64,000 bases of DNA from Rhynochetos jubatus (taxonomy: Eukaryota > Chordata > Aves > Eurypygiformes > Rhynochetidae), in NCBI GenBank assembly GCA_027574665.1, contig CM050651.1, positions 9,425,501-9,489,500 of the forward strand, read 5' to 3'. Numbering within the stretch: the stretch's first letter is position 1; every line of letters begins with the position of its first letter. The position numbers and the translations under genes are program-made. The notes under the pieces are model-generated. The model ran no database searches, was not told the DNA's origin, and worked only from the letters and a program-made list of their open reading frames with translations. Of the stretch, positions 57,779 to 64,000 are shown piece after piece.

Positions 57779-58095
57779 AGTGCTTGAAAAGGCTAACTGA
57801 AGGTCAGTTGCATAAGAAGTCAATCATGGGGCAATTGAAAATTTTCTATGAGCGCTATCTTATGTAACTGAGCTATGGGTAACACGTGCTTTGCGCACAG
57901 TGAGTTACAGATGAAAAACTGGCGGCGTGTAGTCTGCCAACAATGATGATATTTACTCCAGAGATAAAGCTAATGCGTGCATATGTGATTAATGTTCTCT
58001 GTCCTCTGTTTCACATCCTGTTTTGCTTCAAAATAAAGAGACATGCTTGAACCTTCAGATTGAATGTGTGTCTGTCTCGCGTCACTGATGCAACA
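57718..58095 (+). mobile_element. 3' LTR (378 bp, internally deleted)
   Basis: It is the same element as the 5' LTR, but it lacks about 125 bases matching 53571-53695, including the TATA box, with a short shared GC at the junction. It also has (AT)14 where the 5' copy has (AT)8. AATAAA is kept. Because both LTRs are copied from one template at integration, the deletion must have occurred afterwards in this copy. Confidence 0.93.
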
Positions 58096-58101
58096 AATGT
58101 G
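58096..58101 (+). repeat. Target-site duplication, right copy (AATGTG)
   Basis: It directly follows the 3' LTR end CAACA and is identical to 53268-53273. Confidence 0.9.
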
Positions 58102-60282
58102 CGTTTCACAGGGCCACTGCCCTTTTGACTGCTCTGGCTGTAAATAGAGGAGCTGAGGAGGAAGGCAGCTAGTCAGGGGCACTAGCTCTCACTGGCTTGG
58201 AATTGCCGTAAAATCCCTTGCCGTGATTTGGCAGCCTGGAGCGCTGAGCTGAAGCGAGCTCCAATCTTTTAGTAATTGCCTAAAAGGAATTAAAAGGTAC
58301 AAGCCGAAGATAATGGGAATGTTCTTCTGGAAGCTGTGGAAAGCTGTGCTTCAGTGTTGCTGTAATGGACTGACAGGGGGATTGGCCAAGGTGGTTTATG
58401 TGAAGTTTAGCCACAGAAGGAGGCACACCGTGCCGCTTGTTTGTCATTTAGGAGAAGAGGTGCTTTCTGCGTATTGCCTCTCAGACTGAAGGCCAACCTG
58501 AATCCCCACCACGCAGCTCGGCTGCCAGAAAGAATCTCATACTGAGGGTGACTTTGGGTGAGTCCCAGCACTTTTCTGCCCCGTTCAGACAGGGTACAGA
58601 GAGTTTTCGGAAAGGGGGATTAGCGGCATTTCTCCTGGTTGGTGTTCGGGTCAGATTGGCAACCAACCCAGCGTTAAAGGTTACTGCTACCTGTCAAAGC
58701 CAAGTCTGTAGCCTGGGAAGCGTGACGCCTGCAGCGTTCAGTTCAGGCGTTAGTGGTATCTCCAGTATGCAGAAAGCCTGAATCTGGAATGCAGAATAGC
58801 TGCCAAGGACACTGTTAATCTCCTCAGATTCAGCCCTCCTCTACAACATGGGAAGGAGAGGGGCTTCCTGGGAACATTCCTCAAAGGATTCAGTCGGCTT
58901 TGCAGGATTTTATGAGTTGAGCCACAGTTTGGAAATGCTTACATCCTCCTGTACATCTGACACAGCCTAGTATTTTGCATCTGGGTCTGGAAAAAACCCT
59001 TATGCTGCAAAGCAGCTTCTGGCATGGGGTGTTGTCATGGGGCATTAACAGTTCTGTCTTGGAGTGCTTGTAGGGGAAGCAGGAGATGGTGCTCACTGAG
59101 AATGGGGACAATTTCAGGTGGGGAAAATGTCATCACCAGTTCATGTGTGAGAATGGTGAACTCTGGAAGAAGGGGGAGAGTTTTAGGAGCATGAGTGAGA
59201 GATACTTAGATAAAGAATGCAGAATTTATGGGAAAAAACCACACTGGATGTTTGCTCCTGGTAGGTAAAATCCCTCAAAGACCTCACAGGGTGTGTGTGT
59301 GGTGCTGCCTAGGGAGTTAGGATGATGGTGTGGGTGGTGGAGAATATTTGGGTTGTGGGGAAAATACAAGGGATCTCAGGGCAGACTGGTCTTACCGTAA
59401 AACAGAAACAGATCTGCTTTCCCTCTGAGAGAGAGACCTCCCTTTCCGAGCTATCAAGTGAGAGGTAGAGGAACAAAGTGAGCTTACGTACTGTTTCTTT
59501 GACGAAAGAAAGGAAGCTCATGAGCATTCAGGAAAGCAGGCGTGGGGTTAGATCTACCCTGCCTTCAAAACATCTGCCTAGGTTTTGTTCTACCCATTCA
59601 AATCAACTCGTGGGTTGCTGGGATTAATCCCAGGCTTTTTGCTCTGCTCAGTGTGATGATCAATGTTTAAATTAGCTCATTCTCTAAATGCTCGTTCGTT
59701 AGCAATGAGTTCAGTTAAATAAAAAATACTGAATACATGTTTGCTTAAAGCTTCTGTTGCTCATGAAGGGCTTGTTCTGGGGGCTGCTAAACTCCCTTGA
59801 GTGGGAATACAATTGCTCCACATCCATCAGGATGTGACGGAGACATGGCAGGACCTGCTCCAGAGTCTGTGCCTTGTGAATGGTCTTCTCTTTTTTGAAT
59901 TACTACCGGCTTGGATCTGCTGTATCTCTTAGGGGCGCAGTGGTGAGGCTTGCCGGGTGGCAGAAGCAGGGCTGGGCGAGGGCATGCACCCTGAGCTCCC
60001 TGCTGAGAGCTGGGGAACAGCCGCATCCCAGTGCTCTGCCTCCCGCAGCTGGAATCCCCGACAAATAGAGGTTTCATGGTTTGTACCTCGCACACGGCTG
60101 ACGCAGTGCCTGACTGCTCAACTCTCTGTACTTGCTGCAGTGACTGACAGCGTGGCTGCAGCGTGTTTCAGCTCTTTACGTTGTGCAGTTGCATGCTTGT
60201 AATTAATGACATGGGGGAGAATCAATGTGTGCTGTTCCTCTCACTACGCTGGTGCTACACATCCAGTTAGATAATCCTGAAT
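58102..60282. other. Intergenic sequence, no gene seen
   Basis: About 2.2 kb of unique-looking sequence with only short open frames. No repeat or splice-bounded coding segment was recognised. Confidence 0.6.
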
Positions 60283-60488
60283 AATTTCTTCCCAGAGAGG
60301 GTGGTGAGGCACTGGCACAGGTTGCCCAGAGAAGCTGTGGATGCCCCATCCCTGGGAGTGTCCAAGGCCAGGCTGGATGAGGCTTGGAGCAACCTGGTCT
60401 AGTGGAGGGTGTCCCTGCCCATGGCAGGGGGGTTGGAACTGGATGGGCTTTCAGGTCCCTGCCAACCCAAACCATTCTGTGATTCTAT
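60283..60488 (+). mobile_element. CR1 LINE 3' fragment (plus strand)
   Basis: It runs from TTTCTTCCCAGAGAGGG through CCAGGCTGGATGAGGCTTGG to the diagnostic CR1 3' end CATTCTGTGATTCTATGA. It is about 206 bp, 5'-truncated, and closely similar in inverted orientation to the copy at 52480-52735. The provirus lies between them. Confidence 0.93.
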
Positions 60489-63400
60489 GAAGTAAAAGTT
60501 TGTGTAAGGTGAGTGCAGAACTGATACCTGTCAGCTCTGTGATACTAAGCAGTGCTAGTTTACAGAGTTTGATGCTTGTAGTCTTCTTCATCTGAATTCA
60601 ACTGGCATGGTTCTAGCTCTGCTTTGGTTCTCTTTTTCTCCTGCTTGTTTAGTGAAACATGTTGGAAAAATGAACCAGTGGGACAGGTTCTACGCTGACC
60701 GATGTTTTGTGGAACATGTCAGTCTTAGAAAAATTTTGATATAACCTGGTCCCATCTAAATGATCTTGAAATAGCATTTTTTTATTTTATTGTTTCTATT
60801 CTATTTTGTTTTCAGTCATTTTCAGTGACTGTTTCCATTTCTATAAACCATTTTTTCCTCCCTGGTAAAATGACATGCATTTGCAGTTCTGAATTGAACC
60901 AGTTGTTCAGCAGTTCTGAAAAAAGTTTGGGCTTTTTCTTTTTTGTTTGTTTTGTGGTGGGTTTTCTTTCTTTTTTTGAGGGGGCTGTTTTTGTTGACAT
61001 TTTCATTCAGAACAAGAAAAAAAAATCACTGTTGAAATTCCCCATACAGCAGCAGATGCAGATCTTTAAGCAGCTCAAGTACTTGACCTTTCAGTTAAAA
61101 CTCGGGTTATTATAGGTATCCACTGTGAAGCTCAGCTTTGATGGTGGTGTAGATTTTTTTAAAAAATGGATAATGTGGATCGGCTCAGTCACATTTTAAT
61201 TGAAATTTATTTGGAAGCCGCTACACCAAGGACATAGTTAAATGACTTCCCCGAGGCCTGCTGCTTGCTAATAGCCAAAACCAGATTAGGAGATGCTTTG
61301 GTGAGGAATGCCAGTGAAACTCATTACAGTAGGTGAATAATTGTCAGAGGGACGGCGGTCCCCTCAGGGCAGAGCAGGTGCTGATGTTCCATGTCTGTTT
61401 TAGCTTTGATCCTGTCCTTGCTCTGTAGCAGCTGAAAGAAGACCTGTTGCATTCGCAGTTGTGCTGTCAAGAGGAGGGCTATATTTACGGAGGTGAGCGA
61501 GCGGCTGTGGGGTGCTTAGTTGCTGACTGGGGCTAATCCATGATAATATCTCACAGTATACCGTATAAAATCTGATGCTTATTGGATATGTACTGGGTCC
61601 ACTGTCTACTTACTGATCTCCCATTCAAATAACACTTGTGTTTCATTTTTAATAACAGCTTGTGTTTTAGTTGTTATCTTATAATGACATTAAACACATG
61701 TCCTAACATTCCAGGTAGCAGAATGGTTGCTGGGAAGTGTTCTTCTAGAGTGGCAGTGCCTCTCCCTTGCTCGTGACCATTCTGGATATCTCCAGAACGT
61801 CAAAGGAGGGGACATCTCTTCTTTGTTCATCCCGATAACTACAGATACCCTATTCCCGTTTCTGTGAGAGGTGCTTTTACCGAGGGAATAAATAGGATGT
61901 CACCATTCTGACTTTGATGAATGATCTGTCTGGAAGGCTGGGTCTTACTGAGTTCATACCTAAATATAAAAGAGCATCCTCAGTGCCTGGTGGGAGCAGA
62001 GAAAATGCTTCTCCCTTCCTCCCTCATGTTGTCGGCAGCCAGGGCTGGGCAATGACTTTGCTGTTAGGCTGGAGTCTCTGGGCTTCCTGTGCAACCTCGG
62101 CACTGGTGGCTGCTGTTCGGCACTGGGCAGAGCAACTGTGGCTGCTGCTGGTGGGCACAACAGGGCGGGCGTGACCGAGATCTCTATTTCTTGCTCTTTC
62201 AAATCTTGATTCTTTTCTTTATAAACCCTTTTTTTCCTTCCCCATTATTTTATTCCGAGTAGAATATTTTATTTGGAAAAGCTGCAGCCACACAGAAGGG
62301 CTGTGGAGTCTAACCTACTAATTCTCCATCATTTTGCCTCATGTAATAATTTATATTTACCAAATGTGGCAGCAGAATGATACCTAATACATAGGCAGCG
62401 GGCTGTACAATTTTGGCGTAAGTATAAATACGTGATGCACAAGGAACAGAAAAACCCAGCCTATGCTCACAACCTAAATGCTTTAACGCGTGCTGTGCTC
62501 TTTCTTCGTAGCAAGTTTAAGCTTTGCCTTCAGCGACATGCAAGGGGTATAGCAGAATTTAACAGCAGCAGGTTGGAGTGCCCATATAACCAGAGCTCCA
62601 GTAGTCATTCCAAAAGTTCCTCATTAAGTATTTCACTGAATAATTAATGGATGAGGTCAACATTTCCAAGAAGCCAGTTTCTGTGCTGGTTTTTGGTAGT
62701 AATCTTCTATTAGATGAGTCTCTCCTGCCCTTGATCTGTTCTAACAGATCTGTTCTCTCTTCTAACATGATCTGTTAGTCTGTGTTTTCAGAAATTTAGA
62801 GTTTCTTTCCCTTGGGTTTTATAATTTCACGCTAGCAGCATGTTCTTCTCACTGCCATTAATTTCTTACAGGAAAATTGAGTGCTGTGTTCAGCAGGAAG
62901 ATAATTTGCTGATTATATATTTTGCTGGCTGGAGTTAAACCATGACAGAGGGAGAAACTGGTTACTTGTGACAGCCTGATGGTTGATGTCGTGGATACGG
63001 TATGGGAATTTGTGGGAACACTGGGTTGAAGGGACTCCTTGCACAAGTGGAGCGTTAACTGCTGAGAGTTTGAGAGGGGAATCCTGTCCCAGCCAGGGCA
63101 TCGCTCTGAGGCCTTGGTCCCTCTGCCTGCTGTCGGTAACGGCACTACGGAAACCTGCTGCTTGGAAATGCCGCTGGTTGCACGTGAGACTTGCGAGGAC
63201 TGATTTTCATTTGCTGGTTGTTAGTTTTCAGCCCGCAGGTCTCTCTCTCTCCCCTCTGGTATAGTTCTGTAATTAAGATGTTCAGGAATCTGACGTTAAT
63301 AGCTTTATTTTTCTTTGTGCATCCCGTGGGTGGCTGCTTTAGTCTCAATTTACATTTTGCATAATTTACTCAGAGCTTTACGGGCTCTGAACAGACAATT

Positions 63401-63575
63401 TACTCCAATTGCAGGATGCCTCTTTTCAGAAGAAGCGCGCGGTGCGCTTAGCCGACAGGGAGCTGGTGTTTTGCAGCAGGGAAGCGGTCGTGCCCATCGG
63501 GGGGTTCAGCAGCCCCGTGTGCCAGTGCTGGCAAAAGCTAGAGTTAACGTTTGTCTGGCAGAGGGCTGCAGGCTG
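60489..63575. other. Intergenic sequence, no gene seen
   Basis: About 3.1 kb. T-rich low-complexity sequence occurs around 60937-60980, with an A run at 61016-61025. Only short open frames with no recognised family are present. Confidence 0.6.
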
Positions 63576-63617
63576 GGATCAGGGTTAGGGTTAGGGGTAG
63601 GATTGGGGTTGGAGGGT
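63576..63617 (+). repeat. Short telomere-like repeat (GGGTTA units)
   Basis: AGGGTTAGGGTTAGGGG and then degenerate GGATTGGGGTTGG make two to three perfect and a few imperfect telomeric hexamers. Related CAGGGTTAG text recurs at about 63982. It is too short to be a telomere, and an interstitial remnant or chance repeat is most likely. Confidence 0.6.
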
Positions 63618-64000
63618 GGAGGCTGCAGCTTGCAGAGGAGAGGGATTCCTGACCAGGTGAGAGTCAGGCAGCAGTTGTTAAGGCTCCCAAGCACAGGGGA
63701 ACAGTTTGGTGCTGCAGAAGCTAAAGAAACAGAATTATAGCTGTATCTTTATAGGCTCCCTGGACTCTGAGGAGGCCTGATTCTGGACAGCAAAAGCACT
63801 ACAGAATGTGTGGGCTACAGGGTTATGGTTAAACCTAGACATAAATTTGGGGGTGATGTCAGAGGCTGAGAAAATGGAGACTATACAGTTACGTTTTACT
63901 GCGAAGGCAGCAATGGTGGGGCGCAGTGCCAGCAGATCCAGCTTCTTCAAGGCCTGTTCCTTGCCATGAGCGAGGCTGGGGTCAGGGTTAGAGTTGCCAA
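63618..64000. other. Window end, no gene seen
   Basis: No coding or RNA gene was recognised. The last 20 bases again contain a GGGTTAG-like hexamer. Confidence 0.5.

Larger units (their letters stand above)
53274..58095 (+). mobile_element. Endogenous retrovirus (class II, alpha/beta-like), internally deleted
   Basis: This 4.8-kb provirus is bounded by TG...CA LTRs and 6-bp target duplications. The order is 5' LTR, tRNA-Trp primer site, gag, dUTPase/protease, partial RT, a deletion removing the rest of pol and the env surface region, the env transmembrane end, a polypurine tract and 3' LTR. Gag-pro-pol traits (dUTPase at the start of pro, separate pro frame, two CCHC knuckles) are betaretrovirus-like. 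The primer site and env remnant resemble alpharetroviruses. Only gag is fully open, and pro, pol and env are broken, so it cannot be autonomous. The paired LTR parts differ at 5 positions in about 366 shared bases, all transitions, pointing to a fairly recent insertion. Confidence 0.95.

Noticed and set aside
57970-58182. Minus-strand 70-codon open frame at the 3' LTR
   Set aside because: It is antisense to LTR sequence and shares its peptide with the antisense frames of the 5' LTR (53614-53851), so it is a repeat shadow.
63315-63740. 141-codon open frame through the telomere-like repeat
   Set aside because: The repetitive Gly/Leu segment is the translation of GGGTTAGG-type repeats, not protein.

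Overview
The window is vertebrate nuclear DNA, almost certainly from a bird. It holds one intact, multi-exon annexin gene that encodes a 321-residue protein of annexin A5 type. It also has CR1 LINE fragments of the kind typical of avian genomes, and an endogenous retrovirus whose primer-binding site matches the tRNA-Trp primer of avian alpharetroviruses. I did not identify the species.

Layout. Positions 1 to about 5350 are upstream intergenic sequence with no gene I can support. A CpG island (about 5540-6060) is the likely promoter and carries the ATG exon (5951-5999, encoding Met-Ala-Lys). The annexin gene runs on the plus strand to a stop codon at 27957-27959, with a poly(A) signal at 28422. 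Twelve coding exons were located. All have AG acceptors and GT donors with compatible phases, and together they give 966 coding bases including the stop. Introns hold a CR1 copy (23167-23885), a possible degraded LTR piece (about 21055-21430), a 29-bp near-perfect palindrome (22826-22854) and a 55-nt pure pyrimidine tract (8393-8447).

From about 28450 to 52480 there is roughly 24 kb of mostly unique, non-coding-looking sequence. It contains weak candidate exons and low-complexity tracts but no recognisable gene. At 53274-58095 lies a complete-ended provirus flanked by a 6-bp target duplication (AATGTG). It has a 5' LTR, a tRNA-Trp primer site, an open 651-codon gag, a dUTPase-protease region with breaks, an RT that stops within its active-site motif, a large deletion, a TM remnant of env, a polypurine tract, and a 3' LTR that has lost its TATA region. 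The gag-pro-pol part is betaretrovirus-like (dUTPase, two -1 frame changes). The env remnant is alpha/gamma-like (CX6CC), so the element looks mosaic. CR1 fragments in opposite orientations (52480-52735 minus, 60283-60488 plus) flank it. The rest, to 64000, is intergenic and has a short telomere-like repeat near 63582.

The window therefore combines a housekeeping-type calcium/phospholipid-binding gene with a separate, fairly young retroviral insertion about 25 kb downstream. Nothing in the sequence links the two functionally.
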